From contig NZ_JRND01000024.1 of NCBI RefSeq assembly GCF_000758945.1, forward strand, positions 1 through 64,000: a stretch of 64,000 nucleotides of DNA, read 5' to 3'. This stretch comes from Lancefieldella parvula_C. GTDB taxonomy: Bacteria; Actinomycetota; Coriobacteriia; Coriobacteriales; Atopobiaceae. A program made the translations under genes and the position numbers. Each line of letters begins with the position of its first letter. Position 1 is the first letter of the stretch. Below the pieces are notes generated by a model. It was not told where the DNA came from, searched no databases, and was given only the letters and a program-made list of their open reading frames with translations. Positions 16,534-25,092 of the stretch are shown piece by piece.

Positions 16534-18201
16534 TTAGTTGGCGTTTTCCTCGGCGAGCGTTTGAAGCGTTGCCATGAGAGATGGAACAACCTGCTTCTTA
16601 CGACTGACAACACCTGGAAGAACAGCAATGTTGCCGTCAACCTTTACGTTAAAGGCGCGCTCGATGACATTGGCAGCATTTGCACCGTAGAAGAGCATCT
16701 CGGTGACCTGGCTCTTAACGTCGGTGAACATGTAGAAGACCATTGGGAGTTCTTCGGACTTAGCGGCAGTCTCCAAGAATGGTCCAACAAGTTCCTCTGC
16801 AGCTTTGCGGCTGGACTCGGTCATGAAGGAGCCCTGGCCAACGCCAAACTTTACGCCGCCACGGCTGAATACCTTGTAGTCACCATGGAAGACTTCTTCT
16901 GCAGTACGACCAGTGAGGTCTGCGCCAGCGTCGAACATCTGCTCAGAGTAGGTGTCAATGTCTTCTCCGCAAATCTCCGCAAGCTTCTTACCAGCAACGA
17001 TATCGCGCTCGGTGCAGGTAGGGGAGCGGAATGCAAGGGTGTCAGAAAGAATTGCAGAGAGCATAAGGCCAGCAATATTCTTTGGAATCTCGATGCCGTA
17101 CTCGTGGTAGAGGCCATAGATGATGGTGCAGGTGCAACCAACAGGGACGTTTCTAAAGGTAATTGGGTTAGAAGTCTCAATGGAGCCGATGCGGTGGTGA
17201 TCAACAATCTCCATGATCTCTGCCTGCTCAAGACCATCAACTGCCTGAGTGCGCTCGTTGTGGTCAACAAGAATGACATGCTTCTTGCGAGGGTTCAAAA
17301 GACCAGGACCGCTGATAAGACCTGCAAAGGTGCCGTTCTCGTTGATAACAGGGAAGAAGCGGTGCCTTGAGTTGGTCATTTCCTTACGAGCATCATCAAT
17401 TGCGGTGTTGACGCTGAACTTAAGGATGTCGTCAGTGAGCATCTTCTCACGTACAGGCATAGACATGATAAGCAGGCGAGCTACCTCAAAGGTATCGCGA
17501 GGAGTGCTAATAATAGCGCAATCACGCTTTTTAGCCAGGTCAATAACGTCCTGAGCAATTGGAGCATCGCAAGAGACAATAAGGCAGGAAGCACCGTGCT
17601 CAACTGCGATAGTCTGGTTCTCATGGTTACCAGCAACAACAATGATATCGCCAGCGTCAACAATCTCTGAAAGAGCGGAAGCGCTGGTACCAACACGAAT
17701 ATTGCCCTGCTTAACAACGCCCTGAGGGTCACCTAGAACCATGGTGCCGCCAAGCGTAGAAACGATATTTTCATAGCTTGTCTTAGCCTTAGAGAGCAGG
17801 TTTGGCTCGGAAAGACTCATGTTTGCATTTGCAATATCTTTAACGGCAATCAGGCCGGTAAGCTCTTCTTCCTCATCAGTAACGCAGAGTGTATCAAGCT
17901 TAACGTCCTGCATAAGCTGCCAAGCAGCATAGAGGCTCATTCCAGCATCAACTTTTGGCTGTGCCTGAATCTCTGCATCTTTAATCTGAGGAGTAACTGT
18001 AGTAATAAGCTGCGGCTCTTCAAAGCCAAAGTGATTTAGGACAAACGCAGTCTCACGGTTGAGTGAGCCAGCGCGACGAGCTTCATAGATAGGGTTGTCA
18101 ATCTGATTTTTGAGATACGCATAAGAAATTGCAGCACAAATGCTGTCTGTATCTGGGTTCAAATGGCCAATGATATTTACTTTACGAATTGCTTCTGCCA
18201 T
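16534..18201 (-). CDS. ppaC: Manganese-dependent inorganic pyrophosphatase with CBS-DRTGG regulatory insert
   Basis: A 555-residue family II pyrophosphatase that splits PPi to two phosphates in the cytosol. The DHH core is split: residues ~1-70 contain 'GHLNPDTDSICAAISYAY', and after a ~240-residue insert come 'VDHNE...DHHRIGSIET' and the DHHA2 domain to the end ('GRGGVKFGVGQGSF'-like 'FSRGGVKFGVGQ'). The insert holds two CBS halves (~75-125, ~255-300) around a DRTGG domain (~130-245), the layout known from CBS-PPases that are inhibited by AMP/ADP and activated by ATP or diadenosine polyphosphates. Length agrees with that group. It is a single-gene transcript with a terminator after it. Nucleotide control is inferred from family knowledge. 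Confidence 0.93.
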   Translation of the reverse strand: MAEAIRKVNIIGHLNPDTDSICAAISYAYLKNQIDNPIYEARRAGSLNRETAFVLNHFGFEEPQLITTVTPQIKDAEIQAQPKVDAGMSLYAAWQLMQDVKLDTLCVTDEEEELTGLIAVKDIANANMSLSEPNLLSKAKTSYENIVSTLGGTMVLGDPQGVVKQGNIRVGTSASALSEIVDAGDIIVVAGNHENQTIAVEHGASCLIVSCDAPIAQDVIDLAKKRDCAIISTPRDTFEVARLLIMSMPVREKMLTDDILKFSVNTAIDDARKEMTNSRHRFFPVINENGTFAGLISGPGLLNPRKKHVILVDHNERTQAVDGLEQAEIMEIVDHHRIGSIETSNPITFRNVPVGCTCTIIYGLYHEYGIEIPKNIAGLMLSAILSDTLAFRSPTCTERDIVAGKKLAEICGEDIDTYSEQMFDAGADLTGRTAEEVFHGDYKVFSRGGVKFGVGQGSFMTESSRKAAEELVGPFLETAAKSEELPMVFYMFTDVKSQVTEMLFYGANAANVIERAFNVKVDGNIAVLPGVVSRKKQVVPSLMATLQTLAEENAN

Positions 18202-18452
18202 CTTCGCCTCCCTGATAATGTCGATGATGTAACTTTCTAATTAGAACACACTTTAGTAAGCACATTTTGTTTCTTTTTTAATACCACCTTGTAGTGTACC
18301 CCTCTCTCTTTTTACTTAGAACAGAAAATCGCAGAAAAACAGCGGGCGTACCTGTGAATCTGGTAAATGTGTATAGGACAAATGACAATTCAAAAGTTGA
18401 AGGAAATTAGTACAATGAAATAGTTAACAAATCGATTGAATTGGAATACCTA

Positions 18453-19283
18453 GTGAGTTCTCCTACGCGTTTTTCTGCTAAAAAAAGAAACGCTCGTCAT
18501 ATGGTTAAAGCAGCGCACGTCCCTGAGCCTTCATCTGAGGCAGGGGAAGTTGCACCTGTAGAAGCACCTCAGGCTCCCGTAGAGAAGGCTGATACCACGG
18601 CAAGTCCAGTGGCCTCTCTGCAGACTGCATCTGAGCAGCTTTCGTCTGCTTTTGCGTCGTTTGCGCAGCGTAAGCCTGCAGAAGTGTCTGCTGCACAGCC
18701 CGTAGAAAAACCTGCAGAAAAATCTGCTACACAGCCCGTAGAAAAACCTGCAGAAAAATCTGTAGAAAATATGCGGTCTAAAGTTGCGCCAGAGAAAAAG
18801 AAGCGCCAGAAAACGCCTCTATCTGCACGCAAAAGCATTCGTGTGGAGAAGCGTCCTCGCAATCAAGCAGATCCAGAACCAGAGCAGCGCCATTCTCGCC
18901 CGGTGAGTGCGGGCAGAAGAAAGCTTGAGCTGGTAAGCGTTGTTGCAATTTTGGTGCTTGCGGTGCTCTCGATTGTTTTGGTTAACCGACCAAGTCAAAA
19001 AACGCTGGTATTCGGCGACAATCAGGTAACGTATACCGGCACTACCATTCAAGGAAAGATGAATGGTCAAGGCAAGATGACTTTTGAGAATGGCGATACC
19101 TACGAGGGAGAATTTGTCGATGGGTATTTCCAAGGTACGGGAACGTATACCTCAGTAGATGGCTGGGTTTACGAGGGACAATTTGTAAAAGGCCAGGCAG
19201 ACGGCCAGGGAAAGCTCACTACGCAAGACGGCATTGTGTACGAAGGAACTTTTAAGCAAGGGATTTATCAAAGTGCGAATTAA
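18453..19283 (+). CDS. Membrane-anchored MORN-repeat protein
   Basis: About 276 residues. The N-terminal ~145 residues are disordered, Ala/Pro/Glu-rich and basic, with a perfect repeat 'QPVEKPAEKSATQPVEKPAE'. One membrane segment lies near 158-178 ('SVVAILVLAVLSIVLVNRP'). The C-terminal ~80 residues carry three to four MORN repeats ('GKMNGQGKMTFENGDTYEGEF', '...GWVYEGQFVKGQADGQGKL'). MORN repeats are 23-residue beta-hairpins that bind lipid or protein partners. The start is uncertain: GTG 18453 with GGAA nearby, or TTG 18441. Its last codons overlap the start of the O-acetyltransferase gene (GTG 19273), so the two are translationally coupled and the MORN part, by orientation outside the cell, may work with that enzyme. 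Function itself is unknown. Confidence 0.8.
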   Translation: MSSPTRFSAKKRNARHMVKAAHVPEPSSEAGEVAPVEAPQAPVEKADTTASPVASLQTASEQLSSAFASFAQRKPAEVSAAQPVEKPAEKSATQPVEKPAEKSVENMRSKVAPEKKKRQKTPLSARKSIRVEKRPRNQADPEPEQRHSRPVSAGRRKLELVSVVAILVLAVLSIVLVNRPSQKTLVFGDNQVTYTGTTIQGKMNGQGKMTFENGDTYEGEFVDGYFQGTGTYTSVDGWVYEGQFVKGQADGQGKLTTQDGIVYEGTFKQGIYQSAN

Positions 19284-21084
19284 ATGGTTTTCGCTTGTAC
19301 GTATAACAGGACTTGTTTTAGTCCTCATATATCACTTTTTTAAGGACGCACTTCCAGGCGGCTTCATTGGTGTCGACGTATTCTTTACGTTCTCGGGCTA
19401 TCTCATCACGGCTCTTTTGATTGATGAGTTTGCTCGCTTTAGATCCATCGACGTCATTGGGTTCCTACGCAGGCGTTTCTACAGAATTGTGCCGCCACTT
19501 GTGTTTATGGTACTGGTCTGCACGCCATTTCTTCTGCTTGTACGTACCGAGTTTATTGCCGGTATTAAGTATCAGATTGCTGCAGCTCTTGGTTTTGTGA
19601 CTAACTACTTTGAGATAGTTCTGGGCAACAGCTATGAGAACCAATTTGCTCCTCATGTGTATCTGCACACCTGGAGTCTTGCCGTTGAAATGCACTTTTA
19701 TGTGCTCTGGGGTTTGTGCGCCTGGCTGCTTGCTTGCATGAGCAAAACAATTAGAAGCTATAAGGTAAAGATTGCTGGAGCTTCCCTGGTACTGCTGGTT
19801 ACTACCTATTTGGCAATGGCCACAGGTGCATCTACCTCTACAAATCTTTCTATTCAGTATTTCTCAACGCAAACGCATGTATTCCCCTTCTTTATTGGCG
19901 CGCTGTTGGCGTGCGTTGCAGGAATTGCTCAAACAGGCGAGCTCTTTGACCAGCTCGAGCAGAAGCTTTCTACTCCGTTGACGCTCGCTGGCCTTGTGGC
20001 AAGCTGCGGCGTTCTTGTCTTCTTGAGCGTTTTCATGCACTTCGAGGATCTCTTTACGTATACCTTTGGTTTCCTTTTTGCCTCGCTCGCAGCAGCTGCA
20101 ATGATTTTCTTTGCTCGTATGCTGCATCAAAAAACCGAGGGCATCCAAGAGCCCGGAATTGTTTCTTTTGTGGCAGATACCAGCTACGGCGTGTACCTGT
20201 TCCACTGGCCTTTGTACATTATTTTTGCCGAGAAGACCGATCCCATCCTGGCCGCACTCTTAACCTTGGTGCTTTCGTTTGTGTTTGCAAGCTGCTCGTT
20301 CTACGTGCTCGAGCCAGCGTTGGCAGGAAAATCTCCAGAGATCTTCTCGCGCATCAAGCTTGATGGTCAGAAGGTTTTGCGAGGTACCGGTCTTGCGCTT
20401 ATTCCTTTTGCTGCGGCCGTTGCCTTTATTGCGCTAACCGCTCCACAGCTCAGCGATTTCCAGAACGATCTGCTGCTCAATGCTTCGTTGCAGGAGCAGA
20501 GCGCCATGACCCTGACTCGCAAGCATGCGGATACCTCGCAGGCAAGCAACTACAACGTTGTTGAGGGAGTCACCTACATTGGCGATTCTGTTTCGCTGCG
20601 CGCTCGTTCTTACCTGCAGGATGCGCTGCCCGATGCTCAAATTGACGCTTCTGTTAGTAGAAACGTGGCGATGGGTGTAGATTTGCTGCAGTCTGCGATC
20701 GATAACAACACCCTCTACCAGGACGTTGTTGTTGCCCTGGGCACCAACCCTGTTGGCGGCTCCGATGCGGTTGATAAGATTGTGGACATGCTGCCGCGCG
20801 GACATCGCCTGATTTTTGTCACTCCGTATGACGGTAGAAACTCTGATCCAAATGCTGGTGCAAATGCTATCCGTGCTCATGAGCTTGAGCTCGCTCAACA
20901 GTACGACTTCATTACCATTGCGGATTGGGCACAGATTGCTCAGGATAATCCTGACATTTGGGCAGGTACTGACTACGTTCACTTTGGCTCTGATTCAGAT
21001 TCCATTAATCGTGGTGGCACCCTCTACGCGCAGATGGTCAAAGATGCCGTAGAAAAAGCAAATCAGGGCCACGTAAAACCATAA
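19273..21084 (+). CDS. OatA-like membrane O-acetyltransferase (acyltransferase-3 plus SGNH domain)
   Basis: About 603 residues. Residues ~1-385 form an acyltransferase-3 domain with about ten to eleven membrane helices ('RITGLVLVLIYHFF', 'GGFIGVDVFFTFSGYLIT', 'LHTWSLAVEMHFY'). After a ~60-residue linker the last ~170 residues are an extracellular SGNH hydrolase-type domain with 'YIGDSVSLRARSYLQ' (nucleophile Ser), 'VVVALGTNPVGG' (Asn block) and 'WAGTDYVHFG' (Asp-x-x-His). OatA proteins acetylate MurNAc in peptidoglycan and give lysozyme resistance; another cell-wall glycan is possible. GTG 19273 with AAGGGA nine bases upstream overlaps the MORN gene by 11 bases. The familiar 'R.ID.LR' start of this family reads 'LVRITGL' here. 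The 3' tail is repeated downstream. Confidence 0.87.
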   Translation: MRIKWFSLVRITGLVLVLIYHFFKDALPGGFIGVDVFFTFSGYLITALLIDEFARFRSIDVIGFLRRRFYRIVPPLVFMVLVCTPFLLLVRTEFIAGIKYQIAAALGFVTNYFEIVLGNSYENQFAPHVYLHTWSLAVEMHFYVLWGLCAWLLACMSKTIRSYKVKIAGASLVLLVTTYLAMATGASTSTNLSIQYFSTQTHVFPFFIGALLACVAGIAQTGELFDQLEQKLSTPLTLAGLVASCGVLVFLSVFMHFEDLFTYTFGFLFASLAAAAMIFFARMLHQKTEGIQEPGIVSFVADTSYGVYLFHWPLYIIFAEKTDPILAALLTLVLSFVFASCSFYVLEPALAGKSPEIFSRIKLDGQKVLRGTGLALIPFAAAVAFIALTAPQLSDFQNDLLLNASLQEQSAMTLTRKHADTSQASNYNVVEGVTYIGDSVSLRARSYLQDALPDAQIDASVSRNVAMGVDLLQSAIDNNTLYQDVVVALGTNPVGGSDAVDKIVDMLPRGHRLIFVTPYDGRNSDPNAGANAIRAHELELAQQYDFITIADWAQIAQDNPDIWAGTDYVHFGSDSDSINRGGTLYAQMVKDAVEKANQGHVKP

Positions 21085-21151
21085 AAGCCTACGTCAAACC
21101 ATAAGCTCACTTAAACCACAAAGGGCCACGTCAAACAAAAAAGCCTACGTT
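21067..21151 (+). repeat. Degenerate tandem copies of the O-acetyltransferase gene tail
   Basis: The last bases of the gene with its stop (GGCCACGTAAAACCATAA) are followed by three to four diverging copies such as GCCTACGTCAAACCATAA and GGCCACGTCAAACAAAA, period about 18 to 20. It is the same kind of tail duplication that is seen after pth2. Confidence 0.75.
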
Positions 21152-21410
21152 AGCTCACAATTTTGTTGCCATTCTTCCTACTCGTTCGCAACGACGCGGT
21201 TGAACGGCAATTTACAGTGCGATTGTGCTATATAGCTTGGAGATTTGGTGTCCCTTGCGATAAACCATCCGAAGTCGGCTATCTAACGCGAGCCATGATC
21301 ACATTTAATGGGTCAATTCATTATTATGTATAAATAATGATAAATATTCGTAATGGTGAATACTGATATATAAATAGTTTAACTACCCCTATTTTCGAGC
21401 CTCTAGCTAC

Positions 21411-21537
21411 ACACCTATGTCAGATAATCTGCTAAATGCGAGGCAAAAAACACACCTAAGTCCAATAATCTGCAAGATATAGAGGTTTTGAGTGCAATGT
21501 ATACGCCTTTTGAGCAGATTATCTGACATAGGTGTGT
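21411..21537. repeat. Intergenic repeat with 23-bp inverted arms
   Basis: ACACCTATGTCAGATAATCT with the next three bases (21411-21433) is exactly inverted at 21513-21535, with a third, diverged direct copy (ACACCTAAGTCCAATAATCT) at 21452. The two direct copies are about 41 bp apart. The same paired motif, with the same T/A alternation, occurs at 46165-46230, so this is a small dispersed repeat family. Confidence 0.85.
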
Positions 21538-21540
21538 TCT

Positions 21541-21690
21541 CGCGTTCCACGTCGCACCCTCGCATCTCGCATCGCGCCCTTGCGTTCCGCATCGCGCCCT
21601 CGCGTTCCGCATCGCGCCCTCGCGTTCCGCGTCGCACTCTCGCGCACCACATCGCACATGCGTGCAGTGCAACGTGACCTCGCGTTTTGC
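21541..21690. repeat. 20-bp GC-rich tandem repeat array
   Basis: Units in exact 20-bp register from 21541, consensus CGCGTTCCGCATCGCGCCCT: six clear copies, then one to one and a half degraded ones. The array is contiguous without spacers. It separates the inverted repeat from the ettA promoter region. Confidence 0.9.
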
Positions 21691-21793
21691 AGGCATATCC
21701 TCTTTCCAGCTTCTCTACTGTGGAGTCCTCGCAATATTTCATTAGAATGGACTATGTGAATATTTCATCTGACAGCCCCTTAAGGAGGAGCAC

Positions 21794-23473
21794 ATGGCAG
21801 AGTTTGTCTATCAGATGTACAAGGCTCGCAAAGCAGTCGGCGAGAAGGTCATTCTTGATGACGTCACCGTCGGCGTGTACCCTGGCGCAAAAATCGGCGT
21901 CGTGGGTCCAAACGGCATGGGAAAGTCCACCCTGCTCAAGGTTATTGCCGGCATGGAGGACGTCTCTAACGGCGAGGCAAAGCTCACTCCAGGTTACACC
22001 GTTGGCCTGCTCCAGCAGGAGCCGCCGCTGGATGAGACCAAAACGGTCAAGGAGAACATCGAGCTTGCCTTCGGTGACCTGCTTGCCAAGATTGCACGCT
22101 TCAATGAGATTGGCGTTGAGATGGGTAATCCTGACGCCGATTTTGACGCCCTGATGGCAGAGATGGGCCAGCTCCAGACCGAGATTGACGCAGCTAACGG
22201 CTGGGATCTGGACAGCCAGCTCTCTCAGGCAATGGATGCGCTCCAGTGCCCTGATTCAGACTCTCCCGTCACCCATCTCTCTGGTGGCGAGAAACGCCGT
22301 GTAGCCCTGTGTCGTCTGCTTCTCGAGGCACCTGACCTGCTGCTTCTTGATGAGCCCACCAACCACCTTGACGCGGAGTCGGTGCTCTGGCTTGAGAAGT
22401 TCCTGCACGATTACCCCGGCGCTGTCATGGCCGTCACGCACGACCGCTACTTCCTCGACGACGTCGCCGAGTGGATCTGTGAGGTTGACCGCGGACAGCT
22501 CTATCCTTACGAGGGCAACTACTCAACTTACCTGGAGAACAAGGCCGCACGTCTCGAGGCTCAGAACCAGCAGGACGCCAAGCGCGCAAAGAAAATGCGT
22601 GCTGAGCTGGAGTGGGTTCGTTCGTCTCCTAAGGCTCGCCAGGCAAAGAACCGCGCACGTCTCGATCGCTATGAGCAGATGGAAGCAGAAGCTCGCGCAT
22701 CCAAGAAGCTCGACTTCACCGAGATTCAGATTCCTGTGGGTCCGCGTCTGGGCCAGAAGGTCCTGGAGGCCGATCACATCCACAAGGCCTTTGGCGACCG
22801 CGTTCTTATCGACGACCTTTCGTTTAGCCTGCCAAGAAACGGCATTGTTGGCGTGATTGGTCCCAACGGTGTTGGTAAATCCACGCTGTTCAAGGCTATT
22901 GTTGGCCAGGAGGAGCTCACTTCCGGTACGCTTGAGATTGGCGAGACGGTTCAAATTTCTTACGTTGACCAGCTCAGGCAAGGAATCGATCCAGATAAAA
23001 CTATCTGGGAGGTTGTTTCCGACGGAAACGACTTCATCAAGGTGGGAGACACGGAGATTCCAAGCCGCGCCTATGTGGCCAGCTTCGGCTTTAAAGGACC
23101 TGACCAGCAGAAACGCGCTGGCGTCCTTTCTGGTGGCGAGAGGAACCGTCTAAACCTTGCCCTTACGCTTAAGCAGGGTGGAAACCTCCTGCTTCTGGAC
23201 GAGCCTACCAACGACCTCGATATTGAGACGCTGGAAAGCCTTGAGGATGCACTTGAGCGCTTCCCAGGATGCTCGGTGGTAACCAGCCACGACCGTTGGT
23301 TCTTGGACCGCATTGCTACGCACATCCTTGCGTGGGAGGGCAACGACGAGAACCCAGGTAAGTGGTTCTGGTTTGAGGGTAACTTTGAGGCTTACCAGGC
23401 CAATCGTATCGAAAGACTTGGTCAGGAGGCTGCTCGTCCTCATCGCATTCACCGCAAGCTCACCCGCGACTAA
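21794..23473 (+). CDS. ettA: ABC-F translation factor EttA
   Basis: A 559-residue soluble protein with two ABC ATPase domains and no membrane part. First domain: 'GPNGMGKSTLLK', 'LSGGEKRRVALCRLLLE', 'LLLDEPTNHLD'; linker rich in charged residues (~240-310) with the ABC-F interdomain 'EWVRSSPKARQAKNRARL'; second domain: 'GPNGVGKSTLFK', 'LSGGERNRLNLALTL', 'LLLDEPTNDLD'. The arm insert in domain 1 and the length match EttA, which binds the ribosomal E site and gates the first elongation step according to the ATP/ADP ratio. The start ATG has AAGGAGG before it. It stands alone, with a hairpin before the ferritin gene as its probable end. The C-terminus is slightly different from E. coli EttA, but the assignment is good. 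Confidence 0.93.
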   Translation: MAEFVYQMYKARKAVGEKVILDDVTVGVYPGAKIGVVGPNGMGKSTLLKVIAGMEDVSNGEAKLTPGYTVGLLQQEPPLDETKTVKENIELAFGDLLAKIARFNEIGVEMGNPDADFDALMAEMGQLQTEIDAANGWDLDSQLSQAMDALQCPDSDSPVTHLSGGEKRRVALCRLLLEAPDLLLLDEPTNHLDAESVLWLEKFLHDYPGAVMAVTHDRYFLDDVAEWICEVDRGQLYPYEGNYSTYLENKAARLEAQNQQDAKRAKKMRAELEWVRSSPKARQAKNRARLDRYEQMEAEARASKKLDFTEIQIPVGPRLGQKVLEADHIHKAFGDRVLIDDLSFSLPRNGIVGVIGPNGVGKSTLFKAIVGQEELTSGTLEIGETVQISYVDQLRQGIDPDKTIWEVVSDGNDFIKVGDTEIPSRAYVASFGFKGPDQQKRAGVLSGGERNRLNLALTLKQGGNLLLLDEPTNDLDIETLESLEDALERFPGCSVVTSHDRWFLDRIATHILAWEGNDENPGKWFWFEGNFEAYQANRIERLGQEAARPHRIHRKLTRD

Positions 23474-23510
23474 CGTATAGGTGGCGCAAGCGCAGCGCAT
23501 TCAAATAGAA

Positions 23511-23535
23511 GATAAAAATAGTAACTATTTTTATC
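23511..23535. promoter_or_regulatory. Candidate operator: 25-bp perfect palindrome between ettA and the ferritin gene
   Basis: GATAAAAATAGT-A-ACTATTTTTATC, twelve-base arms around one central base. Position 108 bases before the ferritin start, and the GATA...TATC ends, recall Fur/PerR-type and DtxR-type dyads, so iron or peroxide control of ferritin is a reasonable guess. No regulator is adjacent. Confidence 0.45.
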
Positions 23536-23581
23536 ATTAAGATTTTGTGCAATCTGTTTAAGAGACTAACAACTGGGTATC

Positions 23582-23613
23582 AAAAATGAGAAGCCAAAGA
23601 GCTTCTCATTTTT
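23582..23613 (+). terminator. Terminator hairpin (ettA end or ferritin attenuator)
   Basis: A perfect 13-base stem AAAAATGAGAAGC/GCTTCTCATTTTT with a six-base loop, ending in T5. It lies only 30 bases before the ferritin start and downstream of the palindrome; if the ferritin promoter is at the palindrome, the hairpin is inside the leader and could act as an attenuator. Confidence 0.7.
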
Positions 23614-23642
23614 GAGAAAAAGTTACGAGGAAAGAGAAGAAC

Positions 23643-24158
23643 ATGGCACTTGACACAAACGTTGGTAACATCCTTAATCTGCAGATCAACAAAGAGTTTT
23701 ATTCCGCATATCTCTATCTGACCTTTGCAGATTTCTATGAGGAGCAGGGCCTGAAGGGCTTTGCAAACTGGTATGTTATTCAGTCTCAGGAAGAGCTTGC
23801 TCACGCACGTATTCTTCGTCGCTACCTGCTTGACAACGATTGGACTCCAACCATGGAGGCAATCGCAAAGCCAGACCTTACCTTTACCAAGGTAGTTGAG
23901 CCAATCAAGGCAGCATACGAGCACGAGCAGTTCATTACCGCAAGCATTAACGAGTGCTATGCCGTTGCTCAGAAGGCAAACGATTTCCGCACTATGCAGC
24001 TGCTTGACTGGTACGTTAAGGAGCAGGGTGAGGAAGAGGCAAATGCCTCCGATCTTCTCAAGGCAGTAGAGCTCTTTGGTGGAGATCCAAAGAACCTGTT
24101 TGATCTTGACCGCGAGAACGCTGCTCGCGTCTTTGTGGCTCCTACTATGCCAATGTAA
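23643..24158 (+). CDS. ftnA: Non-haem ferritin
   Basis: A 171-residue four-helix ferritin that oxidises and stores iron in a 24-mer shell. Ferroxidase residues are visible: Glu in 'NKEFYSAYLYL', 'EEQGLKGFANWYVIQSQEELAHARIL' (E and ExxH pair), and Gln/Glu in 'DWYVKEQGEEEANASDLLKAV'. Length and lack of haem-binding Met fit FtnA rather than bacterioferritin or Dps. The gene is monocistronic, preceded by a palindrome and a hairpin, which suggests control by iron. A purine-rich stretch (GAGGAAAGAGAAG) precedes the ATG. Confidence 0.93.
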   Translation: MALDTNVGNILNLQINKEFYSAYLYLTFADFYEEQGLKGFANWYVIQSQEELAHARILRRYLLDNDWTPTMEAIAKPDLTFTKVVEPIKAAYEHEQFITASINECYAVAQKANDFRTMQLLDWYVKEQGEEEANASDLLKAVELFGGDPKNLFDLDRENAARVFVAPTMPM

Positions 24159-24183
24159 GCTCGCCGCGCTTCTGCGTTATTGC

Positions 24184-25089
24184 TTACAGTGGAGTTTCAA
24201 TAGCCTCTGATTTGTTTGAAGAGGAACCTGAAAGCTCAGCAAAGATGGCACCGCCTATGATGCAGGTGGTGCCTATTATTTTGAGAAGACCAAAAGGCTC
24301 GCCAAGGATAAGTGCCGAGAAAATAACTGCAGATAGTGGCTCAAGGTAGCCAAAGACTGCCACGCGCTGAACTGGAATCTTGGTAAGTTGTGGAAAATAC
24401 AAAAATGATCCAAGGCCTGTGTTAAAGAGGCCGATGGTCAAAACGGCTAGCCAGTTTACCGACGCTGGATCTGTGGGCAGCTCAATGCCATGGAATACAA
24501 CAGTAACCAGAGCAACAATAGCGCAGCCAATGCCCAGCTGAATGCTGGTGCCTTCAATACCAGAAACATCTTTGAGCTGCCTGTTACAAATAACCATAAC
24601 GGCATAAAGAACAGCAGAGAGAGCGCCTAGAAGAAGACCAACTGGCGAGAGGTTCAGTCCAACTCCATAGCCAATAATAAGGGCAGCCCCAATAACAACT
24701 ACAAGAAATCCTAGTATCTTTTTAGCAGTGAGTTTCTCGCCAAATAAAAGGGGAGAGAGCGCCATTACAATAACGGGACCGCAGTAATACTCAAGCGTTG
24801 CAATACCAACGCCTACCAGGTGATACGCCTCAAAAAGGAAGGTCCACTGAAGACCCAAGGCAATGCCTGATCCAACAAGCGCCTGGAAGTCCTTGGGGTA
24901 GTTTTGAATGGTAAAAGCCTCTTTTTGCACAAGTTTAACCGCGAGCAAAAAGAGCGTGCCCAAAAGCATGCGGAAGAAGACAATTTGGTAGCTAGGAAGA
25001 TTGATAAAGCTTGCAACGATTCCGTTAGAACCGCAGATGATAAGCGCAATTAGGTAGAGCACGGTAGGTTTAAATGTGGCGTCTCTCAT
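24184..25089 (-). CDS. EamA/DMT-family membrane transporter
   Basis: 301 residues with ten hydrophobic helices in two EamA repeats (~10-140 and ~150-285), typical of drug/metabolite exporters. Characteristic pieces: 'SYQIVFFRMLLGTLFLL', 'ATLEYYCGPVIVMALSPLLFGE' and 'VAVFGYLEPLSAVIFSALILGEP'. Substrates of such proteins range from amino acids to nucleotide precursors; none can be assigned. It starts three bases after the asparaginase stop, so the two genes are transcribed together, and an amino-acid substrate is a weak guess from that. The C-terminal tail is short and Ser-rich. Confidence 0.85.
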   Translation of the reverse strand: MRDATFKPTVLYLIALIICGSNGIVASFINLPSYQIVFFRMLLGTLFLLAVKLVQKEAFTIQNYPKDFQALVGSGIALGLQWTFLFEAYHLVGVGIATLEYYCGPVIVMALSPLLFGEKLTAKKILGFLVVVIGAALIIGYGVGLNLSPVGLLLGALSAVLYAVMVICNRQLKDVSGIEGTSIQLGIGCAIVALVTVVFHGIELPTDPASVNWLAVLTIGLFNTGLGSFLYFPQLTKIPVQRVAVFGYLEPLSAVIFSALILGEPFGLLKIIGTTCIIGGAIFAELSGSSSNKSEAIETPL

Positions 25090-25092
25090 CGG

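Larger units (their letters stand above)
21085..21793. other. 709-bp repeat-rich intergenic region
   Basis: No convincing gene. It holds, in order: tail repeats of the preceding gene, an AT-rich stretch (21290-21400), a 23-bp inverted repeat that belongs to a family shared with 46.2 kb, an array of 20-bp GC-rich tandem repeats, and the promoter/leader of ettA. Reading frames across the array are repeat artefacts in both directions. Confidence 0.8.

Noticed and set aside
21541..21690. CRISPR-like array
   Set aside because: The 20-bp units are contiguous with no spacers, and no cas genes are near; it is a plain tandem repeat.
21407..21759. Several overlapping Arg/Cys/Ala-rich frames
   Set aside because: Periodic translations of the 20-bp tandem array in different frames; no start signals.
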